Origin: a virus
Strand: one strand, 5' to 3'
IMG/VR virus record: IMGVR_UViG_3300021376_000116
Coordinates: 1 to 44,041 of that record
DNA: 44,041 bases
Shown: in pieces, positions 34,622-42,190 of the stretch
Layout of the letters: each line of letters opens with the position of its first letter
Position numbering within the stretch: position 1 is the first letter of the stretch
Notes under the pieces: model-generated
The model's input: only the letters and a program-made list of their open reading frames with translations
Databases searched by the model: none
Told to the model about the DNA's origin: nothing
Made by a program: the position numbers and the translations under genes

Positions 34622-35161
34622 TTAGGAATTTAATGGGTGCCAATCGTAGTCAATTATTATCTTATTCCCCGCATAGGTACGGGCCGTGCCAAAGTCTACT
34701 ATATCTCTGGTTTCTTCTAGTTGATAAATCTTGAAGTTATGAAAGAAACATGGCTTGGATTCTGCCCATAGGGTTGGGTTGGCTGCTGCCCACTCATTGA
34801 GGTCTTTTGCTGAGTCATCTCCCGCATCAAGAAGATCGCTCACCTGTTGCTGAGTTATGACCATATTTTTTTGTGCATCATTTCCTACAGAATAAAAATA
34901 GTATAGCAGTTGCTCACATTTAATATATGGGAAAGGGGTTCTTCTCATTTTGAACATTCTATCGTATACACCAAAAACTCCATTACTGTCTGGGAATGTC
35001 TCCGTAAGCGCATCTATTTGTGTTGGCAATGTTGGGAAAAAATATGTTGTTCCAATTAACTCTGATCCTCCAATAGAGTCGTCAGGATTAAAGCCTGGAT
35101 CTATTTTTGCTGCCAAGTAAGCATTTATAATTGTAGGTGGATGATGAATTACTGCTGTCAT
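34622..35161 (-). CDS. Tail terminator or head-tail joining protein candidate
   Basis: A 179-residue protein two genes before the tail tube, starting in an ATGA overlap. The sequence has a conserved-looking N-terminus (HHPPTIINAYLAAKI), an aromatic central region (MRRTPFPYIKCEQLLYYFYS), and the ending IIIDYDWHP. Position in the head-tail joining block suggests the tail terminator that caps the finished tube. No specific motif proves it. Confidence 0.45.
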   Translation of the reverse strand: MTAVIHHPPTIINAYLAAKIDPGFNPDDSIGGSELIGTTYFFPTLPTQIDALTETFPDSNGVFGVYDRMFKMRRTPFPYIKCEQLLYYFYSVGNDAQKNMVITQQQVSDLLDAGDDSAKDLNEWAAANPTLWAESKPCFFHNFKIYQLEETRDIVDFGTARTYAGNKIIIDYDWHPLNS

Positions 35162-35835
35162 TTAATACCAACTCCTGCATTAGCAATCCAGCGATAGCCA
35201 GTAGACAAACCTTTTGATTTACCTATTCGCTTTCCTGCTGCCATGTCTTTCTTATAAACTATTGGATTCTCAAGATATCTAGCAATACCACTTACTCGTA
35301 AAAATGCTTGAGAAAAATATCTATTAAAGAACATATCAAATACCTTTTCAAACCCACCCTGTACTTCTGTTCCTCCAGGATTATCTACCCTTACTTCATT
35401 TTTTGTAAACACCGTTTCTCCATTATCTTCAAACGCTAACGCCTGTGCAACTCTTGGTCTAATTGTAACAGGAATCCCCTCTTCCATAATTCTAGCCTTG
35501 TCATAAAATGGAGTTCTTGATCCATTCTTTATTGAAGTAGATTGACGAAACGACGACCTAAATGACAAACCAAGGTTGCTCGTTGTATAGGATATGTCAT
35601 ATAGCCTTGCGCTAGGGCTACCTGTTTGATTCCATTCATACACATGATGTAGCATATCTGGATTAACTCTAGCGTTAGAGTCTATAAACTCTTTCATTAG
35701 TTCTACAGTTTCTAGTCCTACTGTTTTTAAGAATATGGTTTTGCCTCTTTTTATACCCTCCAAAAACCCCACAGAATAGTCAACTATGTTACTCATGTCT
35801 TTTTTAAATTGTGCAGAATTAAATACGGCTCTCAT
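35158..35835 (-). CDS. HK97 gp10-like tail completion protein candidate
   Basis: A 225-residue protein with an N-terminal amphipathic helix set (FKKDMSNIVDYSVGFLEG, then TVGLETVELMKEFID), followed by a Gly/Ser-rich beta part. This is the general form of HK97 gp10 or minor capsid-type tail completion proteins, where an early Phe/Lys helix is followed by a 'LxT...L..fI' segment. It overlaps both neighbours by 4 bases. Its place among the adaptors supports a role in joining head and tail. Confidence 0.5.
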   Translation of the reverse strand: MRAVFNSAQFKKDMSNIVDYSVGFLEGIKRGKTIFLKTVGLETVELMKEFIDSNARVNPDMLHHVYEWNQTGSPSARLYDISYTTSNLGLSFRSSFRQSTSIKNGSRTPFYDKARIMEEGIPVTIRPRVAQALAFEDNGETVFTKNEVRVDNPGGTEVQGGFEKVFDMFFNRYFSQAFLRVSGIARYLENPIVYKKDMAAGKRIGKSKGLSTGYRWIANAGVGIK

Positions 35836-36281
35836 ACATCACCCGTCTGATTTTCTGACCTTCTTATAATTAATTTAAAAGACTCTACTGTTCCAAACGG
35901 CCCAACAAATGGCTCATATGTAGCAATCTCAAATAGAGTTCCCTTTCCTGATCTTGGACCAGAAGTCTCTAAGTAGATAAGATTTCCTTCTTGATCCTTT
36001 ATGTCTGTTATAAGAATGTTGGTTAATGAGTTTTTATTATCTCTTAAGGACAACCTTAAATCTGACTTTGCTCTTCCAACCAATATAGCATTTTGTGTTA
36101 TATTTACATTTGGCTTAAGTTCTTCTTTAAATGCTGAACCGCCTGCTGAAAAACTGCATGCAAATATTCTATCTAAAACCCATTGTTTTTTAATTGCTCC
36201 AAAATCACCCTGCTCAACAATTGGATGATATAAAGATGCTTGCATTGGAAACATGAAGTCTGGAGTTTCGCATATTGTCAT
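35832..36281 (-). CDS. Head-tail stopper-type adaptor candidate
   Basis: A 149-residue beta-barrel-like protein starting in a TAATG overlap. It has strands such as MQASLYHPIV, then GAIKKQWVLDRIFACSF, and a later block (LIYLETSGPRSGKGTLFEI, then SFKLIIRR), typical of the small beta-barrel 'head closure' ring between adaptor and tail. Order and size fit that role; sequence is too divergent to be certain. Confidence 0.5.
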   Translation of the reverse strand: MTICETPDFMFPMQASLYHPIVEQGDFGAIKKQWVLDRIFACSFSAGGSAFKEELKPNVNITQNAILVGRAKSDLRLSLRDNKNSLTNILITDIKDQEGNLIYLETSGPRSGKGTLFEIATYEPFVGPFGTVESFKLIIRRSENQTGDV

Positions 36282-37162
36282 TACAACACCCCAAGTTTTT
36301 TAATAGACTTTGTATACTTTGAAAGTATCTTGTCTACAAGTATGTTTCCTGTTCCTTCGAATAAACTTTTGTCAAATTGAATTCTGTATTGATCTGTGTT
36401 GTATGAAGAAATAAATCTCTTGTAATAATCTAACTTTCCACAATCTATGTCGTGTATTAGCATTTCTGTTGCTCTAACAATATCTGATGGAACAGATGTG
36501 TGTCCGTATTCAACTGTTATTCTGTAGTCCCAAGTTTTTCCAAAACCTCTATATATAAATTGTGGATCAAGCGAGTCTGACGATGCTGCTGGAAGAACTA
36601 GTGGGGCTGACTCTGCACGATTAATATTGTCTGTTGACTTTTCAACAATTGCTGTTTTGTCAGATGTTACTTCGTATTCTCTGTCTGTTACCAATTTGTT
36701 ATTTTCATATACTGTTAAAACCTTTTTTACATCATCCCAGATAGGCAAGTAGTCTGATCCAGTTCCTGTAAAATTCAAAACTTTTTTCTTATAATAAAAT
36801 CCTTCTCCAACTATTGAATCAATAATTGCTCTTGCTAATTCTTCATTGTCTGCATAGGAAGAAATGTCTGAGGCTGTATCTCCCTTTGTAGTTGGGTCTA
36901 CATATGGCCTAACTATTTCGTATGTAGTATCAGAAACAACATCTTCATCAATAATAATCTCTACTCTATATTCAGAGTCGTATGTTCCAGGAAGGTTTAT
37001 TGTTACTATGTCTCCCGTTGAAAGTTCTTGAAATTCAAGAGTAGATACAGAAAGATCCGCCATGTCAGTTATCAAAACAGTTACATCTTCATCTACAATA
37101 GACGAAGGAATTTTATAAGTAACTGGAATGTCTGCGTATGGCGGAACTCTCAATATCTCCAT
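36281..37162 (-). CDS. Head-tail adaptor with an N-terminal Ig-like domain
   Basis: A 293-residue protein. The first 95 residues are beta-rich (DVTVLITDM, then YDSEYRVEIII) and look like a small Ig-like domain. The remainder (about 100-293) has the helical adaptor pattern: NEELARAIIDSIVGEG, then IVRATEMLIHDIDCGK, and a C-terminal helix ending in KSIKKL, as in HK97 gp6-type connectors. It would sit on the portal as a ring. It starts two bases after the stop of the preceding gene. Confidence 0.6.
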   Translation of the reverse strand: MEILRVPPYADIPVTYKIPSSIVDEDVTVLITDMADLSVSTLEFQELSTGDIVTINLPGTYDSEYRVEIIIDEDVVSDTTYEIVRPYVDPTTKGDTASDISSYADNEELARAIIDSIVGEGFYYKKKVLNFTGTGSDYLPIWDDVKKVLTVYENNKLVTDREYEVTSDKTAIVEKSTDNINRAESAPLVLPAASSDSLDPQFIYRGFGKTWDYRITVEYGHTSVPSDIVRATEMLIHDIDCGKLDYYKRFISSYNTDQYRIQFDKSLFEGTGNILVDKILSKYTKSIKKLGVL

Positions 37163-37164
37163 AC

Positions 37165-37560
37165 TTAATTACCAAAAGCCTTTTTTAATTCTTCTGGTGT
37201 TGCAATTCTAACATGTGGACGAGTTAACCATTTATCTGCTTGCTCTTTTGTTACAATGTTGTAACCTTTAGATACAGACCCTGCCTCTTCCCAACGAACA
37301 TTCTTTGTTGAGTAGATTGCTACCTTATCTTCGCTTTGATGTTCTGGCTTAATTGTTTTCTTTGGACCATCTGCTGCCATTGATCCAATAGCGCCTGTTT
37401 CTGTAAATCCTAGCGCTTGAACTGGTTCTGCAACTGGCTCTACAACAGGTTCTGGTGCTACTACAACAGGCTGTACAACTGGCTCTGCTGGTGTTTCAAC
37501 AACTACTGGCTCTTGTGCATCCTCTGTTACGAATGGCTTATTGTATTCATTATTTTCCAT
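37165..37560 (-). CDS. Proline/valine-rich head-associated protein
   Basis: A 131-residue protein directly after the capsid terminator, with its own promoter and a perfect AAGGAGG ribosome binding site. Residues about 15-48 are a repeat of Pro, Val, Glu and Ala (PVVQPV, PEPVVEPV, AEPVQ), probably an extended stalk. The C-terminal 60 residues form a compact unit (VAIYSTKNVRWEEAG, then GYNIVTKEQADKWL, then IATPEELKKAFG) seen next to capsid genes in many actinophages. A head decoration or head fibre role is likely but not proven. Confidence 0.65.
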   Translation of the reverse strand: MENNEYNKPFVTEDAQEPVVVETPAEPVVQPVVVAPEPVVEPVAEPVQALGFTETGAIGSMAADGPKKTIKPEHQSEDKVAIYSTKNVRWEEAGSVSKGYNIVTKEQADKWLTRPHVRIATPEELKKAFGN

Positions 37561-37578
37561 GATATCCTCCTTATTTGT

Positions 37579-37587
37579 ATTATATCA
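37579..37587 (-). promoter_or_regulatory. Extended -10 promoter after the capsid terminator
   Basis: The minus strand reads TGATATAAT, a perfect TG-N-TATAAT box, between the capsid terminator and the Pro-rich gene. The leader is about 12 bases and holds the AAGGAGG ribosome binding site at 37566-37572. No clear -35 box. Confidence 0.55.
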
Positions 37588-37599
37588 CTAAAGTATTAA

Positions 37600-37629
37600 G
37601 GGGGACAGGAGAGTGAACTCCCGCCCCCC
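37600..37629 (-). terminator. GC-rich hairpin terminator after the capsid gene
   Basis: A 12-base-pair stem with two G-U pairs (GGGGGGCGGGAG with CTCCTGTCCCCC on the minus strand) encloses a 6-base loop, 21 bases past the capsid stop. It is by far the most GC-rich spot in the region. The following T run is poor (TTAATACTTT), so it may act as a partial terminator or as an mRNA 3' stabiliser for capsid message. Confidence 0.75.
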
Positions 37630-37650
37630 ATTAAAGGTTACTGTTACAGA

Positions 37651-38784
37651 TTATGCATCTGCAGCAGCGTCAGCGTATGCAATTGCATCCTCTTCTTCCC
37701 ATTGAAGTCCGAAGCGAACGAATACTGTGTATTCAATTGTATCTTTCTTCGCTACGTACTCACGGTTTACAGTAATATCTCTTTGGAATCCCCATACACG
37801 GTTGGCAGGGAATGTCAAATCAATATAACCTTCTGGATAGTAAGGAACTTCCTGAACTTCGATTCCGAGAACACGAGTTGTACGTGCTCCGCCGAAGGTC
37901 TGTCCGATACCATCAAGATAGTTCTGACGGTTTGCTTGAGTGCTTCCTGGAACTTGTCCAGCAAACGCTTCAGCAACAGCATCAGCGAGTGTACCGTTAT
38001 TCTTAACGATACCGCCGAATGCATCTGTACCTGCATAGAACTTAAGATTGTTCTTAAGTGCACGGTACTTACGTGGCATTGCATTGATGATGCCTTGCAT
38101 GACGCTAGGTGTCCAAGCATTATCTGCTACGGTCACTACTGCCTCGTGTGCATCTCCGTTTGTCTTTACCTTATTGATAAAGCCTGGCATGATTGACAAG
38201 AATGCTCCTGTTGCACCATCACCATTGATAGCGAGATCTTCGATATCATTTGCGAATGCGTTGGTCATTAAGCGTACCAAGTGATCTTCTAGAGCATCAC
38301 CCTCGACACCATCTTCCAAAGATTCTGAAGTTACTTCCCAATCAAGACGAATCTTCTTGGTAGTAAGTTCAACCTTAGAGAAGGTTGCGCCAGTGTTTGT
38401 GTAGTTACCAATTGCCTGTGCTGCTGCACGAATTACACGCTCACCTACGTTAATCTTCTCAAGTTCCATGGAGTTAGCCTTCATTGTTACACGACGGCCA
38501 TCCTTTGCTAACACTGTAGCGTCCCAAACATAGTCGATAAAACGACGAGCCTGCTCGGGGCGCAAAATTCCAGAAGCCGCTGAACCACTAGGGTTAACAG
38601 CATTTGCTCCGCTAGTTGTTCCAAGCGTTGCTGTTGGAATGTTTCCAAGTGTATTTGCACCTGGATTTGTTACTCCACCAATTCCGCCTGATGCGAAAGC
38701 ACCTTGGCCCTGATAAAGACCTGGTGTTGCTCCACCTAGATCTCCAGCAGCGCCTGGCTGGTTTTTGATTATTTCTTCTGACAT
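37651..38784 (-). CDS. Major capsid protein (HK97 fold)
   Basis: A 377-residue capsid subunit when started at ATG 38784 (MSEEIIKN), which has a strong AGGAGGTGA ribosome binding site; the ATG at 38811 lies in the overlap with the protease-scaffold gene. The first 65 residues are a Gly/Ala/Pro-rich arm. From LRPEQARRFIDYVWDATV on, the HK97-type order is visible: an E-loop-like region, LTTKKIRLDWEVTSESLED, the spine helix (LEDHLVRLMTNAFANDIEDLAING) and a C-terminal P-domain strand (GIEVQEVPYYPEG). The message is ended by a strong hairpin. Confidence 0.9.
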   Translation of the reverse strand: MSEEIIKNQPGAAGDLGGATPGLYQGQGAFASGGIGGVTNPGANTLGNIPTATLGTTSGANAVNPSGSAASGILRPEQARRFIDYVWDATVLAKDGRRVTMKANSMELEKINVGERVIRAAAQAIGNYTNTGATFSKVELTTKKIRLDWEVTSESLEDGVEGDALEDHLVRLMTNAFANDIEDLAINGDGATGAFLSIMPGFINKVKTNGDAHEAVVTVADNAWTPSVMQGIINAMPRKYRALKNNLKFYAGTDAFGGIVKNNGTLADAVAEAFAGQVPGSTQANRQNYLDGIGQTFGGARTTRVLGIEVQEVPYYPEGYIDLTFPANRVWGFQRDITVNREYVAKKDTIEYTVFVRFGLQWEEEDAIAYADAAADA

Positions 38785-38807
38785 ATTGTCACCTCCTAGT
38801 GATTTGT

Positions 38808-39386
38808 TCATTTGAATAGATCGGCTGTTTTGAGGAAACTACCGCCCCATAGGGATTTTTCAACCGTTTCAGGTTGAGACTGGAAGATATCGCCGATATC
38901 CCCAGACTTTCGGAATGCGGTTTCTGCTTCCACAGCGTCTACTCGTTTTCCAAATTCATTAAATTCATTTGTAACTGTTGCAATATCTTTTGCAACGGCA
39001 TCAAATGAATCCTTAACAGTATCAACATCAACCTTTGTAGACTTAAGAAGTTCTACTTCTGCCTGCAAAGCCTTTACTGTTGACACTAGATCGCTAAAGG
39101 CTGATTCTAAAGTATTTTGAGGAGAGGTAATTGCATCAGCAACTACTTCTTCTGATTTAGATACTTCTACAACTGCCTCGGTTACTGCTTGAATTGCTTC
39201 AGCATCTTCTGCCTTAGTAATTTCTTCTGCTACTGCTTCTGTGGTATTAACAACTTCAGTTGTCTCAACCTCTTCTGCCTTAGCAACTTGTTCAGTAACT
39301 TCTGCAACTGATGCATCTGCCTCTGGAGCGACCACAACATCTTCAATTACAACCGTCTTTTCAACTTGTGTCTTTGATTTTGTCAT
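38808..39386 (-). CDS. Nested scaffold protein from an internal start
   Basis: Inside the protease-scaffold gene the minus strand reads AAGGAGGT, then eight bases from GGAGG to an in-frame ATG at 39386 (residue 254 of the long product). Translation from there gives a 192-residue protein (MTKSKTQ...) that is only the coiled-coil scaffold. The arrangement copies lambda C/Nu3, in which scaffold is also made separately from within the protease gene. The initiation signal is as strong as that of the capsid gene, so much more free scaffold than fusion is expected. Confidence 0.7.
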   Translation of the reverse strand: MTKSKTQVEKTVVIEDVVVAPEADASVAEVTEQVAKAEEVETTEVVNTTEAVAEEITKAEDAEAIQAVTEAVVEVSKSEEVVADAITSPQNTLESAFSDLVSTVKALQAEVELLKSTKVDVDTVKDSFDAVAKDIATVTNEFNEFGKRVDAVEAETAFRKSGDIGDIFQSQPETVEKSLWGGSFLKTADLFK

Positions 39387-40145
39387 ATGTTGTACCTCCT
39401 TGTTCATCTTAGAAGTATTAATGCCTTTAGCACTATCAACTAAGAATTTTATCATTGTTGTTTTTTCACTATCCGTTTTTTCAACGAATCCTATATTTTC
39501 CATTTCTTGACCGCTTACTGGACTAGTTTCTGATTCATTTTCAGATGATATTACAATCCCGTTTTCTTTGTCATAAAAAACATTTTCTAGAACAGTTGTA
39601 TCACCCTTAATAACATCTACGCCGTCAACTTTTTCAACCGAAACAATATTTGCAAATTGATTTGCTGGCGAATCTACAAGGCTTAGTTCAATAAGATCAT
39701 AGTCTTTAATAATTCTAATTTGTGAGTCTGATTTCTCATCATAACCGTCATCCCACTTGTTCATCTTGCCACCAATAGAAAATCCAGTTAGTGTACCGTC
39801 AAGAACCTTTTCCCATGTATCTTGTGCACCTTTAGATACATATGCAGATACAAAAACTCCGCTATAAAATTTCTTTGAGTCTGGATCAAAATATTTATCT
39901 TCTTTAAAGTTAATCATCTTGCCAACTGCTAGAGGCTGATGCATTTCACGAATGTTTCCTTTAAACTTTGTAAAAGCCCTCATAGATGCTTCTGCTGTAA
40001 CTATATCCATTTGCTTATCTAGGTTGTCTAATGATGCAAATCCAGAAACAATGCGTCTTTCCTTATCTACCTTGCTAAAAGGCATTGATAGACGAAGATT
40101 TTCCCCATCTGAGTTCCAGTGGGCTTTGAATACATTACTCACCAC
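38808..40145 (-). CDS. Prohead serine protease fused to scaffold (XkdF-like)
   Basis: A 445-residue fusion. The first 170 residues are an XkdF/HK97-type prohead protease: MPFSKVDKERRIVSGFAS, His69 in REMHQPLAVGK, Ser123 in TGFSIGGK, and the family ending LIELSLVDSPAN. After a linker (about 175-250), the C-terminal 190 residues are a Val/Glu/Ala-rich coiled-coil scaffold, which holds capsid subunits during assembly and is then digested. The start is GTG 40145 (a second GTG follows directly) with GGAGG upstream. A full ribosome binding site and ATG occur inside at 39386, see the nested entry. It lies between portal and capsid genes as expected. Confidence 0.85.
   Translation of the reverse strand: MVSNVFKAHWNSDGENLRLSMPFSKVDKERRIVSGFASLDNLDKQMDIVTAEASMRAFTKFKGNIREMHQPLAVGKMINFKEDKYFDPDSKKFYSGVFVSAYVSKGAQDTWEKVLDGTLTGFSIGGKMNKWDDGYDEKSDSQIRIIKDYDLIELSLVDSPANQFANIVSVEKVDGVDVIKGDTTVLENVFYDKENGIVISSENESETSPVSGQEMENIGFVEKTDSEKTTMIKFLVDSAKGINTSKMNKEVQHMTKSKTQVEKTVVIEDVVVAPEADASVAEVTEQVAKAEEVETTEVVNTTEAVAEEITKAEDAEAIQAVTEAVVEVSKSEEVVADAITSPQNTLESAFSDLVSTVKALQAEVELLKSTKVDVDTVKDSFDAVAKDIATVTNEFNEFGKRVDAVEAETAFRKSGDIGDIFQSQPETVEKSLWGGSFLKTADLFK
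39394..39401 (-). promoter_or_regulatory. Internal ribosome binding site for nested scaffold
   Basis: AAGGAGGT on the minus strand, seven bases before an in-frame ATG (39386), fully complementary to the 16S rRNA anti-Shine-Dalgarno core. It decides the internal start described for the scaffold. Its perfection within coding sequence (codons for Asn-Lys-Glu-Val) is hard to explain otherwise. Confidence 0.75.
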
Positions 40146-40197
40146 TATATTATAACCTCCATTTTATACAAGTATCACATTCTGGACATATCGGACA

Positions 40198-41784
40198 TTA
40201 AGGGGTTTTTCTGCCTTCGCCCTTTGGGTTTCTTCCAGAAACTGTTGATGGACTGTCAGAGTTGCTATTTGTTCTCTCTGAATCTCTGGTTCTTGTAGTT
40301 GTTGCTTCGGCTGCTGCCTCTGGCTTTAGATTTAATACGTCATCTCCACCATCTCTTTGTGGCATATCCAAAACAACTCTTGCTTCGTTGGGGGTCATAA
40401 TCTGATTCTTTACATATCTCTCAAGAATTTGAGATTGTGCAATTTCATCAGTCAAGGTTAATTCATTAAATACAAACTCAAGAATGTCTGTCTTTTCACG
40501 AATAATTTTATTAATCATTTTTTCTAATTGTCTTTGTGCTGGTCTTGCTACCTGCTCTTTAAAGGTGCGATCCTGTGCAAGTGCTGCTGCGATAGATCCA
40601 GAATCGCCCCCACCTAATTTAGAAAGTGGAACTTGGTGTGCTACCAATATGTCATCACGGTTTTGTTTACGATACTCTTTAAATGAGCCGTCCTGTATTC
40701 CGTCTTCAATGGGCTCCATCTTAAATTCAACTTTGTTGTTTTCGCTATCACCTGGAAGTGGAATATATAGCGTTCTGTGTGATTGCCCTCTCAGATTTGT
40801 CTGCAAGAATCGGAACATCTTGTCTTCTGCATCTCCAGAAAGTTTTGCACCCTTTAGCGTTACAACATAACGGGGTACTGCCTTGTTTGCAAAATAGTCA
40901 ATATTATATTGTGATGCAAGCGAGTCTCCATGTAGTGAGTTAATAGCCGACATAATATCTGGCACTCCGTAGAATGTATTGAGAGGTGAGTATTGCTTAA
41001 AGTGAATAATCTCGTTTGGTCTAGCGTCTGTTGTTAGTGGGTTTGGATTTTTTGCTCCAAAGTTACGGAAATAAACAATCTTGTTTCCAATAATCTGTAC
41101 ATATCCATCTTTAATTCTTCTTACTCTCATTGTTGTTGCTGGAATGTGACCAACATATCCAATATCTCCACGAGTAGTTCTTCCTATTTCTAAATAACCA
41201 TTTCCAGTTGATTGTAGGTCTGTATAAACCTTTTCCATGGTAGCAGTAAATGAATCATCGTCATTAAGAGACTCTAGCCAATCACGAAGTTCTATCTTTG
41301 TTCTTTCAATTCTCTTTCTTGCTTTTTGTGTTGCACTATTATCCTCAGATGCTTCTAGTCTAAGTATTGTTCTTGGAGAAACCTTAAACTCATAGCCAAG
41401 ACCTACAATGTTCTCTACCTTTGCATCAATTGCTGCGTGATTTGCAAAAGATGTATCATAATAGTTTGCCAACTCATATAAATTCCACGGTGGCGTAATA
41501 ACATCAAACATTCCATAGCCGTTTACATACACTAGGCCTGGATTTATCTCTTTAGATTGTGCTCCATCAATACCGCCTTTTCCAGCCAATGCTGCAGTTG
41601 TATATTGTGGAGTTGGCTGTATTACTTTTGTAGAAAGTCGACTTGTTCTTCTTTTAAAGTTTGCATCTAGCCCATCTAGTGTTTTTAATGTATCCCAATT
41701 ATTGTTAAATGGATCTGATTTTGAAAATGGGTCTTCCTTTTTTATAGCGTCATCAATCTTTGCGCCTATTGTATATTCTTCCAT
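40198..41784 (-). CDS. Portal protein
   Basis: A 528-residue portal of the HK97/PBSX family, the ring through which DNA enters the head. I chose ATG 41784 (MEEYTIGAK), two bases after the upstream stop with GACGAGG before it, over an ATG 21 codons upstream. Typical segments are LYELANYYDTSFANHAAIDAKVENIVGLGY near the start, STGNGYLEIGR, then IIHFKQYSP, YGVPDIMSAINSL, and the DDILVAHQVPLSKLGG block. The last 40 residues are Thr, Arg and Ser-rich and disordered. A 52-base gap follows before the protease gene. Confidence 0.9.
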   Translation of the reverse strand: MEEYTIGAKIDDAIKKEDPFSKSDPFNNNWDTLKTLDGLDANFKRRTSRLSTKVIQPTPQYTTAALAGKGGIDGAQSKEINPGLVYVNGYGMFDVITPPWNLYELANYYDTSFANHAAIDAKVENIVGLGYEFKVSPRTILRLEASEDNSATQKARKRIERTKIELRDWLESLNDDDSFTATMEKVYTDLQSTGNGYLEIGRTTRGDIGYVGHIPATTMRVRRIKDGYVQIIGNKIVYFRNFGAKNPNPLTTDARPNEIIHFKQYSPLNTFYGVPDIMSAINSLHGDSLASQYNIDYFANKAVPRYVVTLKGAKLSGDAEDKMFRFLQTNLRGQSHRTLYIPLPGDSENNKVEFKMEPIEDGIQDGSFKEYRKQNRDDILVAHQVPLSKLGGGDSGSIAAALAQDRTFKEQVARPAQRQLEKMINKIIREKTDILEFVFNELTLTDEIAQSQILERYVKNQIMTPNEARVVLDMPQRDGGDDVLNLKPEAAAEATTTRTRDSERTNSNSDSPSTVSGRNPKGEGRKTP

Positions 41785-41785
41785 A

Positions 41786-42172
41786 TTATTCCTCGTCTCC
41801 ATATTTTGCAATTGTGTCCTTTGCTGCTTGAACAGCGCCCAAGTCATTTAGAGAAGGAATGAGTCCAGCCTTGAGTCTGTCAACTTGCTCGCTATATTCT
41901 TCTTCAGAAACCCTTGTTCCACCTGGAACAAATATTGCTTGCCCATCTCCTGGATCTCCATAATGCATTGCTGTATTTTTTAATTCTGCAATCTTAGAAA
42001 TGTCTCCCTTTTGTGAAGGAATGTTTAAAACAGATCCGTGCCCATCTGTAAACCACTTTCCATTTGCCTTTTTATATACATACAGGCCCCAGTTATAGTT
42101 CTTTTCAATAACCTTACGTCTTACATTTTTTACAATTGGCTTACCAGTTTTTGGGTTAATTAATGAATCCAT
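41786..42172 (-). CDS. Small unknown protein before the portal gene
   Basis: A 128-residue protein. It opens with a basic region (KPIVKNVRRKVIEK), then an aromatic strand part (YNWGLYVYKKANGKWF), a GDPGDGQAIFVPGG loop, and an acidic C-terminal helix. No family recognised. There is no Shine-Dalgarno sequence: an extended -10 element ends 7 bases before the ATG, so it probably begins a leaderless transcript that runs through the portal and capsid genes. Confidence 0.6.
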   Translation of the reverse strand: MDSLINPKTGKPIVKNVRRKVIEKNYNWGLYVYKKANGKWFTDGHGSVLNIPSQKGDISKIAELKNTAMHYGDPGDGQAIFVPGGTRVSEEEYSEQVDRLKAGLIPSLNDLGAVQAAKDTIAKYGDEE

Positions 42173-42179
42173 GACAATA

Positions 42180-42188
42180 AGTATACCA
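42180..42188 (-). promoter_or_regulatory. Extended -10 promoter for head-gene transcript, leaderless
   Basis: The minus strand reads TGGTATACT, then 7 bases, then ATG at 42172. It lies in the 18-base gap after the large structural gene, so it is not forced by coding needs. It has the same nine bases as the element before the long chaperone gene. Confidence 0.55.
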
Positions 42189-42190
42189 TA

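Noticed and set aside
37417-37599. Plus-strand frame very rich in Trp, Cys and Tyr
   Set aside because: It is the antisense reading of the Pro/Val/Glu repeat of the head-associated protein and has no ribosome binding site.
38785-38811. Upstream ATG (38811) as the capsid start
   Set aside because: It overlaps the end of the protease-scaffold gene, and the ATG at 38784 has the strong AGGAGGTGA site at proper distance.
40146-40197. TATAAT and TATAAA-like strings before the protease gene as promoters
   Set aside because: The gap is AT-rich, neither string has the TG extension at the right spacing, and the gene has a normal GGAGG ribosome binding site, so read-through from the portal is enough.
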